From contig DASSDL010000201.1 of NCBI GenBank assembly GCA_035697145.1, positions 1 through 22,154 on the forward strand: a stretch of 22,154 bases of DNA, written 5' to 3'. Under the pieces are notes generated by a model. That model searched no databases and was not told the DNA's origin. It saw only the letters and a list, made by a program, of their open reading frames with translations. A program made the translations under genes and the position numbers. This document shows, one piece after another, positions 1 to 8,431 of the stretch (positions are counted from its first letter, which is position 1; each line of letters starts with the position of its first letter). The DNA is from DASQUK01 sp035697145 (GTDB lineage Bacteria; Actinomycetota; Acidimicrobiia; Acidimicrobiales; VFJN01).

Positions 1-892
1 GCCGGCGCTGTCGGGCGCGGTCTACGACCGCGGCTACCGGCCCTACGAGGGCCTGCGCGGCGGCCGCCGTGAGGCCGCGTTCGCCCTGTGGCGGCTGTCG
101 GTGCGGCGGGCCCTCGGCCTGCGCCGCTCGTGGCGCCAGAAGGTGTTTCCCTGGAGCCTCCTGGCGATCGCCACCGTCCCGGCGATCGTCAACGTGGGGA
201 TCGGCTATGCCGCCAAGGAGAGCCCGGCCGACTTCCAGGACTTCTCGTTCATCACCTACCGCGAGTACGTGGGCGTGTCCACGGCGCTGCTGCTGTTCGT
301 GGCGTTGACGGCGCCGGACGTCGTCTGTCCCGATCGCAGCCAGCGTGTGCTCCCGTTGTTGTTCTCGCGACCGTTGACGGGCGTCGACTACGTGGTGGCC
401 AAGGTGGGCGCCATCGCCGCCATCGTGTTCGGGTTCGGGTTCCTGCCCCAGGTCGTGCTGTTCGGGGGCCAGATGTTCGTGACCAAGGACGGCGCGCTCA
501 ACTACTTCACCGACCACGCCGAGGTGCTGTGGCAGGTGCCGGCGGCGCTGGTCGTGCTGGCCGTCTACTACGCCGCGATCGGTGTAGCCCTGGCGTCGCT
601 CACCGACCGGCGGATTGTCGGCGGCGTCGCCATCCTCGGCCTGGCGCTGGTCACGTCGGCGATCGCGTCGATCTTCGAGGCCTCCGCCGAAGACGGGACG
701 GCGCTGGCGGTTGTCAACGTGTTGGCCCTGCCGCTGGCGCTGCGGGACCTGATCTTCCTGGGTCACCTCAGCGACGACTCCGGCCTCTCCGGCGTGTCGG
801 GCGGCGGCGTCCTGGCGGTGACCGCCTACCTGGTCGTGCTGCTCAGCGCGGTGGCGTTGCTGCTGCACCGCTACCGCGAGGTCGACCTATGA
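1..892 (+). CDS. ABC-2 type transporter permease, 5' end outside the window
   Basis: This membrane subunit of an ABC transporter is open from the first base (frame 2), so the true start lies upstream. The visible N-terminal part contains VYDRGYRPYEG, a motif typical of a family of actinobacterial ABC-2 permeases. About six hydrophobic segments follow, beginning with VFPWSLLAIATVPAIV and ending with a segment just before the C-terminal HRYREVDL. Its stop overlaps the ATG of the ATPase gene (ATGA at 889-892), which indicates translational coupling. The substrate cannot be read from the sequence. A GTG at 101 could be called as a start, but the upstream codons encode the conserved motif, so I treat the gene as truncated by the window edge. 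Confidence 0.85.
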   Translation, partial: PALSGAVYDRGYRPYEGLRGGRREAAFALWRLSVRRALGLRRSWRQKVFPWSLLAIATVPAIVNVGIGYAAKESPADFQDFSFITYREYVGVSTALLLFVALTAPDVVCPDRSQRVLPLLFSRPLTGVDYVVAKVGAIAAIVFGFGFLPQVVLFGGQMFVTKDGALNYFTDHAEVLWQVPAALVVLAVYYAAIGVALASLTDRRIVGGVAILGLALVTSAIASIFEASAEDGTALAVVNVLALPLALRDLIFLGHLSDDSGLSGVSGGGVLAVTAYLVVLLSAVALLLHRYREVDL

Positions 893-1866
893 CGGTCGAC
901 ATTCGGCCGCCGCCCCCTCCCCCGCCGCCGGCCGTTCCGCTCGACCCGGCCTTCGTCACCGACGCCACGGTGGCTGTTCGCGGCGCCAGCGTGTGGTTCG
1001 GCCACAAGGTGGCGCTCACCGATCTGTCGTGCTCGTTCGGCCCGGGGGTGACGGGGCTCTTGGGGCCCAACGGCGCCGGCAAGACCACGCTGATGCGCGC
1101 CATCGTCGGCCTGCTCCGGCCCAACGAGGGCGCGGTGGCGGTGCTCGAGCGCGATCCCCACTCCGACCGGGGCGTGCAGCGCGCCATCGCGCTGGTGCCG
1201 GAGGACGAGGCCGTGCCGGCGGCCCTCAGCGCCCGGCAGCTCGTGCGCTACACGGCGGCGCTGCACCGGGTCGGCGATCGTGGCCTGCCCGACCGGTGCC
1301 TGGACACCGTGGGGCTGCTGGACGTGGCCGACCGCAAGGTGCGGGGCTTCAGCAAGGGCATGCGCCAACGCGCCAAGGTCGCCGCCGCGCTGGTCAGCGA
1401 CCCCCGGATCCTGGTCCTCGACGAGCCCCTGAACGGCGCCGACCCGATGCAGCGGGTGGCGCTGATCGACCTCTTCCAGACCCTGGGCGGCCAGGGCCGC
1501 ACCGTGATCGTCAGCTCGCACGTGTTGCACGAGGTCGAGCGGCTGGCGGGACGGCAGATCGTGATCATCCGGGGCCGCCTGGCGGCCGCGGGCGACCATC
1601 GAGCCATCCGCGACGCCCTCGCCGACCGGCCCCGATCGGTGCTGGTGCGCACCCCCGAGGCCCGCCGGCTCGCCCGCCACCTCGTGGCGCTGGATGCGGT
1701 GCGGGGCGTGACCGTCGACGGCAACACGGTCGTGGTGTCGTCGCCCCGGGCTGGGGAGCTGGCCGAGCTGTTGCCGGGGGCGGCCCGCGAGGCCGATGCC
1801 CGCCTGCACGAGGTGCGTCCCCTCGACGACTCGCTGGAGAGCGTCTTCCGGGAGCTGCTGAGATGA
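889..1866 (+). CDS. ABC transporter ATP-binding protein
   Basis: This is the nucleotide-binding subunit (325 aa) that powers the flanking permeases at the cytoplasmic face. Walker A GPNGAGKT lies at residues 59-66, the signature FSKGMRQR at about 154-161 replaces LSGGQ, Walker B ILVLDEP is at 174-180, the D-loop region NGADP follows, and the H-loop His is at 211 in SSHVLHE. The Q-loop position is Glu (VPEDE), as in many ABC-2 exporters of the CcmA/NatA type. The start at 889 is set by the ATGA overlap with the upstream permease. The N-terminus carries a run of eight prolines (residues 7-14) before the ATPase fold begins near residue 27, which is unusual and may be a flexible tail. Substrate unknown. 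Confidence 0.92.
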   Translation: MTVDIRPPPPPPPPAVPLDPAFVTDATVAVRGASVWFGHKVALTDLSCSFGPGVTGLLGPNGAGKTTLMRAIVGLLRPNEGAVAVLERDPHSDRGVQRAIALVPEDEAVPAALSARQLVRYTAALHRVGDRGLPDRCLDTVGLLDVADRKVRGFSKGMRQRAKVAAALVSDPRILVLDEPLNGADPMQRVALIDLFQTLGGQGRTVIVSSHVLHEVERLAGRQIVIIRGRLAAAGDHRAIRDALADRPRSVLVRTPEARRLARHLVALDAVRGVTVDGNTVVVSSPRAGELAELLPGAAREADARLHEVRPLDDSLESVFRELLR

Positions 1867-1876
1867 GCGGGCACCG

Positions 1877-2668
1877 GTGAGCGCGTCGACGCCCCTGGGC
1901 GTTCCCATCCCCGCGCCAGCCGGACGGCGGCTGCCGCGCCCGTTCACGGCGCTGGTCGGCTACACCCTGCGGGCCTGCCTGCCGGTTCGGCGCTGGTTCG
2001 GCGTGTTGCTGCCCTGCGCGGGGGCGTTGCTTTTCGGCTGGCTCTCGGCCAGTGATTCGCGCAGTGCCGAGGCGGCGTTCGGCGACGTCGCCGAGATCGG
2101 CCTGTTCGGACTGGTGTTGCCGCTGACCTGCCTCGTCATTGGCGACGCCGTGCTCGGGGCCGACATCAGGGCGGGGACGTTCCCATTCACGTGGCTGTCG
2201 CCGGTCAGGTTCGGCACCATCGTCGCCGGACGGTGGCTGGGGGGGTGGATCGTGGCCCTCGTCAGCCTGGTGCCGGCCCTGGTCCTGGCGACCGTGGTGG
2301 CCGGCATACCCGAGGGAGCGGCGGCCATGGCGATCGCCGGCGCCGCCGGCTCGGCCGCCTACATCGGGCTGTTCGTGATGATCGGCGCCGCCGCCCGCCG
2401 GGCCGCGGTGTGGGCCCTGGCGGTGGTGTTCCTCGGCGAGCGGCTGTTGGGGGGCGTGCTGTCCGGCATCGCCCAGGTCTCGCCGATGTGGGAGTCGCAG
2501 CAGGTCTACGCCGGGCTCGCCGATGACCACGGGGGCGCCCTGCTGTTGCGCGACGGCACCCCCAACGGCTGGAGCGCGGTCGTGCGGTTGGCGATCGTGG
2601 CGATCGTGACGCTGGGGGTTGCGTCGTGGCGCGTCCGTCACCTGAAGCCGACGGGCGGCGACGAGTGA
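1877..2668 (+). CDS. ABC transporter permease (second membrane subunit)
   Basis: This hydrophobic protein of 263 aa has about six membrane segments, including WFGVLLPCAGALLFGWL, FGLVLPLTCLVIGDAVLG, GGWIVALVSLVPALVLATVV and a C-terminal VVRLAIVAIVTLGVASW. The pattern of two different permeases around one ATPase suggests a heteromeric ABC-2 exporter. The GTG start at 1877 lies 10 nt after the ATPase stop; an ATG at 1863 is in another frame and closes after five codons. The protein has no domain that identifies a substrate. The next gene (gcvP) has its own leader, so the ABC operon probably ends here. Confidence 0.8.
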   Translation: MSASTPLGVPIPAPAGRRLPRPFTALVGYTLRACLPVRRWFGVLLPCAGALLFGWLSASDSRSAEAAFGDVAEIGLFGLVLPLTCLVIGDAVLGADIRAGTFPFTWLSPVRFGTIVAGRWLGGWIVALVSLVPALVLATVVAGIPEGAAAMAIAGAAGSAAYIGLFVMIGAAARRAAVWALAVVFLGERLLGGVLSGIAQVSPMWESQQVYAGLADDHGGALLLRDGTPNGWSAVVRLAIVAIVTLGVASWRVRHLKPTGGDE

Positions 2669-2748
2669 CCGGACCCCGCCTGCCGAGGTGCTGGTGGTCA
2701 TCACGACCTTAGGACTTGCCGGTCCACTAGTCTGGACGGCGCTGACGA

Positions 2749-2910
2749 CCCCCCGTGGGAGAGTTCTGGCGGCCGAAAGTCCTCGGCTGTCGGGCGCCGA
2801 AGGGGCAACTACCTCGGAACCTCTCAGGCACAAGGGACCGCAGGGGTGAGGCAGCTCTGGAGCTGCAGTCCGTGGCGACAGAGGGGGTGCAGCGTCGCTG
2901 GGACCCCTCA
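2749..2910 (+). ncRNA. Glycine riboswitch (single aptamer plus reduced second-aptamer remnant)
   Basis: The leader of gcvP carries glycine-aptamer signatures in the right order: GTGGGAGAG at 2755-2763, GCCGAAGGGGCAA at about 2786-2798, and CTCTCAGGCACAAGGGACCGC at 2821-2841. A closing stem CCCC/GGGG pairs about 2750-2753 with 2843-2846. Where tandem switches have a full second aptamer, only CTCTGG (2855-2860) and GACAGAGGGGG (2878-2887) remain, with a short interior containing a perfect hairpin GCAGCT/AGCTGC (2851-2866). A downstream hairpin pairs GGGGT (2884-2888) with ACCCC (2903-2907) around CAGC/GCTG. Glycine riboswitches usually turn on glycine cleavage genes when glycine is plentiful, which fits the next gene. 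No U-run follows the last hairpin, so translational control or a non-classical terminator is more likely. Confidence 0.88.
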
Positions 2911-2964
2911 GGGCGACCGTGTGACCGAAAAGCGCCAACGACCACCCATCCTCTGGAGCATGCC

Positions 2965-5811
2965 GTGACCGACCAAGCCACCCTCCCAGGGGCGTTCCCG
3001 GACCGCCACATCGGCATCTCGGCCGCCGACGCCGATCGCATGCTGGCCATGCTGGGGTTGGCCTCCCTCGACGACCTGATCGACCAGGCGGTGCCGGCGG
3101 CCATCCGCGACGACAAGCCGCTGGCGCTCGACGACGCCCTCAGCGAGCCCCACGCCCTGGCCCACCTGCGCCGGCTGGCAGACCGCAACACCGTGTTCAC
3201 CTCGCTCATCGGGCAGGGCTACTACGGCACGCACACGCCCGGGGTGATCCTGCGCAACGTCCTCGAGAACCCCGCCTGGTACACGGCGTACACGCCCTAC
3301 CAGCCCGAGATCAGCCAGGGCCGGCTCGAGGCGCTGCTCAACTTCCAGACCATGGTCTGCGACCTCACAGGCCTCGAGATCGCCAATGCCTCGATGCTCG
3401 ACGAGGGCACCGCGGCCGGCGAGGCCATGACGCTGTGCCGCCGCTCGTCACGCCATGCCGGCGGCGTGTTCTTCGTCGATGCCGAATGCCACCCCCAGAC
3501 CATCGCGGTCGTGGCCACCAGGGCCGAACCGCTGGGCATCGACGTGGTGGTGGGTGATCCCTCCGCCGACCTGTCCCCGGTCGACACGTTCGGCGTGCTG
3601 TTGCAGCATCCGGGCACGTCCGGCGTGGTGCGCGACCTGCGGGCGGTCATCGAGGCGGTCCATAGCGCCGGGGGCCTGGCCGTCGTGGCCACCGACCTCC
3701 TCGCATGCACGCTGCTGGTCCCGCCCGGTGAGCTGGGCGCCGACGTCGCCGTGGGCTCCGCCCAGCGGTTCGGCGTACCCATGGGATTCGGGGGGCCCCA
3801 TCCGGGATTCCTGGCCACGCGCGACGCCTACCGGCGGTCGCTGCCCGGCCGCTTGGTGGGGGTGTCGATCGATGCCGCCGGCCGCCCCGCTCACCGACTG
3901 GCCCTCCAGACCCGCGAGCAGCACATCCGTCGCGAGAAGGCCACGTCCAACATCTGCACCGCTCAGGTGCTGTTGGCGGTGATGGCGTCGATGTACGCCG
4001 TGTACCACGGGGCCGAGGGATTGGAGGCGATTGCCGAGCGGGTGCACATGCAGGCGACCGCAACGGCCAGGACCCTGGGCGCCGCAGGCTTCGACGTGGT
4101 CAACGACACCTGGTTCGACACGCTGACCGTGCGCGCCCCGGGCCAGGCCGCCGAGATCTTCGAGCGCGCCCGCGAGGCAGGCGTCAACCTCCGCCGCGTG
4201 GACGGCGACACCCTGGGCCTCTCCTTCGACGAGACCACGTTCCCGGCGTTGCCGCTGGTGTTGGCGGCATTCGGTGTCGCCGACGGCTTCGTCACCGGCG
4301 ACGACGGGATCCCGACCCGCGAGCGGCGGACGACCGAGTACCTGACGCATCCCGTCTTCCACGAGCACCGCAGCGAGACCGAGATGCTGCGCTATCTGCG
4401 CCGCCTGGCCGACAAGGATGTGGCGCTCGACCGGGCGATGATCCCGTTGGGCTCGTGCACGATGAAGCTCAACGCCACCACCGAGATGGAGCCGGTGACC
4501 TGGCCCGAGTTCGCGGACATCCATCCGTTCGCCCCGCTCGACCAAGCCGAGGGCTACCTGGAGCTGATCCACGAGCTGGAGGCCATGCTCGGCGAGATGA
4601 CCGGCTACGACGCCGTGTCACTGCAGCCCAATGCCGGTTCGCAGGGCGAGCTGGCCGGACTCCTCGCCATCCGCGCCTACCACCACAGCCGCGGCGACGA
4701 GCAGCGTGACGTCTGCCTGATCCCGTCGTCGGCCCACGGCACCAACGCGGCGTCGGCGGTCATGGCCGGCATGCGCGTGGTCGTGGTCGCGTGCGACGAC
4801 CACGGCAACGTCGACGTCGACGACTTCCGGTCCAGGGCCGCCGAGCACGGCGAACGGCTGGCGGCGCTCATGGTCACCTACCCGTCGACCCACGGCGTCT
4901 TCGAGTCCCGGATCACCGAGATCTGCGACGTGGTGCACGAGCACGGCGGCCAGGTCTACGTCGACGGTGCCAACCTCAACGCCCTCGTGGGCGTGGCCCG
5001 CCCCGGGTGGTTCGGCGGCGACATCAGCCACCTCAACCTGCACAAGACGTTCTGCATCCCCCACGGCGGCGGTGGGCCCGGCGTCGGGCCAGTGGCCGCT
5101 CGTGCGCACCTGGCGCCGTTCCTGCCCAACCATCCGGCAACCGCCGAGGCGGGGCCGGCGACGGGGCCAGGTCCGGTATCCGCCGCGCCCTGGGGGTCCG
5201 CCGGCATCCTGCCCATCAGCTACGCCTACGCCAAGCTCATGGGGGCCGACGGCCTGCGCCGGGCCACCGAGGTGGCGATCCTCAGCGCCAACTACATCGC
5301 CGTCCGCCTCGCCGACCACTACCCCGTCCTCTACACGGGCGACCACGGGCGGGTGGCGCACGAGTGCATCGTCGACGTGCGCGCCATCACCAGGGACACC
5401 GGTGTCACCGTCGACGACGTGGCCAAACGGCTGATCGACTACGGGTTCCACGCCCCGACCATGAGCTTCCCGGTAGCGGGCACGCTGATGATCGAGCCCA
5501 CCGAGTCGGAATCACTGGCCGAGATCGACCGGTTCTGCGACGCCATGATCGCCATCAAGGGCGAGATCGACCGGGTGGCGAGCGGCGAGTGGCCGCTGGC
5601 CGACAGCCCGCTGCGCCACGCCCCTCACACCGCCGAGGACCTGCTGGTGGGCGACTGGGATCGGCCCTATTCCCGGGAGCAGGGCGCCTATCCGGTGGCG
5701 GGGTTGCGTCGGGCCAAGTACTGGCCCCCCGTGAGCCGCATCGACGGTGGCTATGGCGACCGCCATCTGGTGTGCGCCTGCCCTCCGCCCGAGGACTTCG
5801 AACGCGCTTGA
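2965..5811 (+). CDS. gcvP: Glycine dehydrogenase (decarboxylating), glycine cleavage P-protein
   Basis: This is the PLP-dependent P-protein of the glycine cleavage system. It decarboxylates glycine and passes the aminomethyl group to the lipoyl arm of GcvH. The reading frame is full length (948 aa; single-chain GcvP is about 950). The N-terminus has FPDRHIGIS, and the PLP-binding lysine is about Lys694 in NLHKTFCIPHGGGGPG, followed by the usual GPVAARAHLAPFLP stretch. The frame is open further upstream through the riboswitch, but GTG at 2965 has a GGAG (2955-2958) six bases away and gives the normal N-terminus. An ATG at 2960 is out of frame and closes after two codons. No gcvT or gcvH is in the window. 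The last 61 bases overlap the convergent acyl-CoA synthetase gene. Confidence 0.96.
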   Translation: MTDQATLPGAFPDRHIGISAADADRMLAMLGLASLDDLIDQAVPAAIRDDKPLALDDALSEPHALAHLRRLADRNTVFTSLIGQGYYGTHTPGVILRNVLENPAWYTAYTPYQPEISQGRLEALLNFQTMVCDLTGLEIANASMLDEGTAAGEAMTLCRRSSRHAGGVFFVDAECHPQTIAVVATRAEPLGIDVVVGDPSADLSPVDTFGVLLQHPGTSGVVRDLRAVIEAVHSAGGLAVVATDLLACTLLVPPGELGADVAVGSAQRFGVPMGFGGPHPGFLATRDAYRRSLPGRLVGVSIDAAGRPAHRLALQTREQHIRREKATSNICTAQVLLAVMASMYAVYHGAEGLEAIAERVHMQATATARTLGAAGFDVVNDTWFDTLTVRAPGQAAEIFERAREAGVNLRRVDGDTLGLSFDETTFPALPLVLAAFGVADGFVTGDDGIPTRERRTTEYLTHPVFHEHRSETEMLRYLRRLADKDVALDRAMIPLGSCTMKLNATTEMEPVTWPEFADIHPFAPLDQAEGYLELIHELEAMLGEMTGYDAVSLQPNAGSQGELAGLLAIRAYHHSRGDEQRDVCLIPSSAHGTNAASAVMAGMRVVVVACDDHGNVDVDDFRSRAAEHGERLAALMVTYPSTHGVFESRITEICDVVHEHGGQVYVDGANLNALVGVARPGWFGGDISHLNLHKTFCIPHGGGGPGVGPVAARAHLAPFLPNHPATAEAGPATGPGPVSAAPWGSAGILPISYAYAKLMGADGLRRATEVAILSANYIAVRLADHYPVLYTGDHGRVAHECIVDVRAITRDTGVTVDDVAKRLIDYGFHAPTMSFPVAGTLMIEPTESESLAEIDRFCDAMIAIKGEIDRVASGEWPLADSPLRHAPHTAEDLLVGDWDRPYSREQGAYPVAGLRRAKYWPPVSRIDGGYGDRHLVCACPPPEDFERA

Positions 5812-7367
5812 GCGCGATACCGGTCGCGAAGCGTCCGCCGGTAGATCTTGCCGTTGTCCTGCCGGGGTAGTTCGTCGACGAAGTCGACGCGGTCGGGGCA
5901 CTTGTAGCCGGCGAGGCGGGTGCGGCAGTGCTCGATCAGCTCGGCCGCCAGCTCGACTGAGCGATCGTGACCGGGTTGGAGCTCGACCACTGCCAGCACG
6001 CGCTCACCCCCCTCGGGGTCGGGTTCGCCGATGACGGCGACGTCACCCACCGCCGGGTGTTCGAGCAGCACGGCGTCGATCTCGGCGGGGTAGACGTTGA
6101 CGCCGCCCGAGATGATCACGTCGGCCGAGCGGTCGGTGATGTACAGGTAGCCCTCCTCGTCGACGTGGCCGATGTCGCCAAGCGTGAAGTAGTCCCCGCG
6201 GTAGGAAGCGGTGGTCTTGGCGGGATCCTTGAAGTACTCGAACCGGCCGACCTTCGGCGCCCGTATGTACACCAGACCCGTAGAGCCCGGAGGCACCTCC
6301 ACACCGGTCTCGTCGCCGATGCGCACCTGACCGTCTGCCGGTTTGCCAACGGTGCCCGGGTGGGCGAGCCAGGTGCGTGAGTCGACGAAGCAGGCGGATC
6401 CCTCGGTGGCCGCGTAGTACTCCCACACGATCGGGCCGAGCCAGGCGATGAGCCGGCGCTTGACGGGTACGGGGCACGGGGCGGCGCCGTGGAGCACCGA
6501 CCGGAGCGACGACGTGTCGTGGGCCTCTCGCACGTCGGTCGGCAGCGACAGGAGCCGGTGGAACATCGTTGGGACCATGTGGGTGTGGGTGATCCGCTGC
6601 GCCTCCACCAGGCGGAGGGCCTCCGCTGCGTCCCATCGCTCCATGAGCACGACCCCGGCGCCATGGGTCAGCGGGGTGGTGAGCGAGAACGCCAGCGGGG
6701 CGGCGTGGTAGAGCGGGCCGGTGCAGAGGTGGCGGTCGGTGCCGTCGTCCCGGTAGCCGAACAGGTTGAGCGATGCCGCGCTCGGGGCCGGCTCTGATCG
6801 GTAGACACCCTTGGGGCGACCGGTGGTCCCCGACGTGTAGAGCATCGAGGACCCGAGGCAGGGATCTTCGATGTCCTCGTTCGACTCGCCGGCCAGCTCG
6901 CGGTCGTAGCTCAGGAAACCCTCGATCGGTCCGCAGACCGACAGTCGCACGGTGCACCCCCGCGCCGTCGCGGCCGCCCCTCCGGCGGTCTCGGCGAAAC
7001 CCGCGTCGGCCACGAGCGCCTTGGCCTCACAGTCATCGACGATGTAGCCGGCCTCGGCGGCGGTGAGGTGCCAGTTGACGGTGGTGAGGCGCCAGCCCGC
7101 CCGCTGGCATGCGGCCGCCACCTCCACGAACTCGGGCCTATTGCCACACAGCAGCGCGACCCCGTCGCCGGCTCGCAGCCCGAGCCGCCGCAGGGCCCGC
7201 GCCAGCTGGTTCGCCCGTTCGTTCAGCTCCTTGAAGCTGCGCTGCCCCGAGGGCGACACCACGGCGGGCACGTCGGGTTGGCGCGCGGCCCACCAGGCGA
7301 GCAGCATCCCCTGGTCCGCTGGGCTCGTCGCCGCGCCAGCGCCGTCCGCCTCGCGGGCGACCGTCAT
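5751..7367 (-). CDS. Acyl-CoA synthetase / AMP-dependent ligase (FadD-like)
   Basis: This adenylate-forming enzyme (538 aa) should activate a carboxylic acid to an acyl-CoA through an acyl-AMP. The phosphate-binding loop YTSGTTGRPKG is at residues 177-187, YYAATEGS at 317-324, the hinge region GDIGHVDEEGYLYITDRSAD near 397-416, and the catalytic lysine is Lys507 in DNGKIYRR. The ATG at 7367 lies 23 nt after the stop of the oxidoreductase gene; no clear ribosome site precedes it, as expected for reinitiation. The last 20 codons, after the catalytic lysine, overlap the end of gcvP. As third gene of an operon with a KstR-like box in its promoter, a steroid side-chain or ring-fragment substrate is plausible, but the exact FadD type cannot be told from sequence alone. 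Confidence 0.92.
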   Translation of the reverse strand: MTVAREADGAGAATSPADQGMLLAWWAARQPDVPAVVSPSGQRSFKELNERANQLARALRRLGLRAGDGVALLCGNRPEFVEVAAACQRAGWRLTTVNWHLTAAEAGYIVDDCEAKALVADAGFAETAGGAAATARGCTVRLSVCGPIEGFLSYDRELAGESNEDIEDPCLGSSMLYTSGTTGRPKGVYRSEPAPSAASLNLFGYRDDGTDRHLCTGPLYHAAPLAFSLTTPLTHGAGVVLMERWDAAEALRLVEAQRITHTHMVPTMFHRLLSLPTDVREAHDTSSLRSVLHGAAPCPVPVKRRLIAWLGPIVWEYYAATEGSACFVDSRTWLAHPGTVGKPADGQVRIGDETGVEVPPGSTGLVYIRAPKVGRFEYFKDPAKTTASYRGDYFTLGDIGHVDEEGYLYITDRSADVIISGGVNVYPAEIDAVLLEHPAVGDVAVIGEPDPEGGERVLAVVELQPGHDRSVELAAELIEHCRTRLAGYKCPDRVDFVDELPRQDNGKIYRRTLRDRYRAQARSKSSGGGQAHTRWRSP

Positions 7368-7390
7368 CGGGCACCAAGTGGTGGCGTCGG

Positions 7391-8431
7391 CTACGGCCGA
7401 CCGGCCATCACCAGCTCGGCGATCTGGTGCAGGAGCGGACTGGGCCCGGCGACCAGCAGCGTCGTCACGCAGGTGGCGCGCCACCGCTCGAGGTCGTCCC
7501 GGATCTTGGCGGGCGGCCCGACCAGGTAGACGTCTTCGACCATGGGCGTGGTCACCGCGGCGGCGGCATCGGCCTTGCGCCCGTCGAGGTACGCCTGCTG
7601 GATCTTGGCGCACTCGGCCTCGTAGCCCAGCCGCACGAACACGTCCTTGTGGAAGTTGCGGTCGCGGGCGCCCATGCCGCCGATGTAGAGGGCCAGGTTG
7701 GGCCGCAGGAAGTCGGCGCAGGCCTCGACGTCGTCGCCGGGCACGACCGGGACGACGCAGGCGACCTCGAAGTCGTCGGCCGTGCGGCGGGCCCCCGGGC
7801 GGGCGAAGCCGTCGGCGAGCGCGGCGCGGTAGAAGTCGTCGGCCTTGGGCGAGAAGAACATCGGCAGCCACCCGTCGCCGATCTCTGCGGCCAGGGCCAC
7901 GTTCTTCGGTCCCTCGGCACCGAGGTAGATGGGGATGTCGGTGCGGAGCGGGCGAACGATCGACTTGAGCGGCTTGCCCAGTCCGGTGCCGCCCGGGAGT
8001 GGCATCGAGTAGTGCTCGCCGTGGTATTCGACCGGCTCGTCGCGGGCGACGATCCGGCGCACGATGTCGACGTACTCGCGGGTGCGGGCGAGGGGTTTGG
8101 CGTAGTCCTGCCCGTACCAACCCTCGACCACCTGCGGTCCCGAGACCCCGAGCCCGAGGATGAGCCGGCCGCCCGAGAGGTGGTCGAGCGTGATGGCGGT
8201 CATCGCCGTGGACGCGGGCGTACGGGCCGAGATCTGGGTGATGGATGTGCCCAGCTTGATCCGTTGCGTCGCCGCGCCCCACCAGGCGAGGGGCGTGAAG
8301 CAGTCGGACCCGTAGGCCTCGGCCGTCCAAATGGATTCGAAGCCGAGCGACTCGGCGGTGGCGATCTGGTCGACGGCGTCGGGCGGCGGTCCGCTCGGCG
8401 GCCAGTAGCCGACGACCAGGCCCAGCTTCAC
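7391..8431 (-). CDS. LLM-class F420-dependent oxidoreductase, Rv3520c-like
   Basis: This is a 346-aa bacterial-luciferase-fold protein that probably uses coenzyme F420 or a flavin. Family signatures include TAEAYGSDCFTPLAWWG, LGTSITQISARTP, LDHLSGGRLILGLGVSG and LGAEGPKNVALAAEIGDGWLP. From memory, these closely follow M. tuberculosis Rv3520c, a KstR-regulated gene beside ltp3, ltp4 and kshA; a direct alignment would settle this. The start is a GTG at 8431 that overlaps the TGA of the upstream coiled-coil gene (GTGA), so translation is coupled. The substrate in this family is not established; a role in sterol or isoprenoid breakdown is inferred from context. Confidence 0.9.
   Translation of the reverse strand: MKLGLVVGYWPPSGPPPDAVDQIATAESLGFESIWTAEAYGSDCFTPLAWWGAATQRIKLGTSITQISARTPASTAMTAITLDHLSGGRLILGLGVSGPQVVEGWYGQDYAKPLARTREYVDIVRRIVARDEPVEYHGEHYSMPLPGGTGLGKPLKSIVRPLRTDIPIYLGAEGPKNVALAAEIGDGWLPMFFSPKADDFYRAALADGFARPGARRTADDFEVACVVPVVPGDDVEACADFLRPNLALYIGGMGARDRNFHKDVFVRLGYEAECAKIQQAYLDGRKADAAAAVTTPMVEDVYLVGPPAKIRDDLERWRATCVTTLLVAGPSPLLHQIAELVMAGRP

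Noticed and set aside
905..935. Proline-codon run at the ATPase N-terminus as a sign of frameshift
   Set aside because: The frame before and after is consistent, and the ATGA overlap fixes the start, so it is a low-complexity tail.
2705..2733. Possible promoter with TAGTCT (2728-2733) before the riboswitch
   Set aside because: No acceptable -35 hexamer at the right distance; too weak to annotate.
6757..6770. AACAGGTT core resembling a KstR half-palindrome inside the acyl-CoA synthetase gene
   Set aside because: The flanking T and A of the consensus are missing and it lies within coding sequence.
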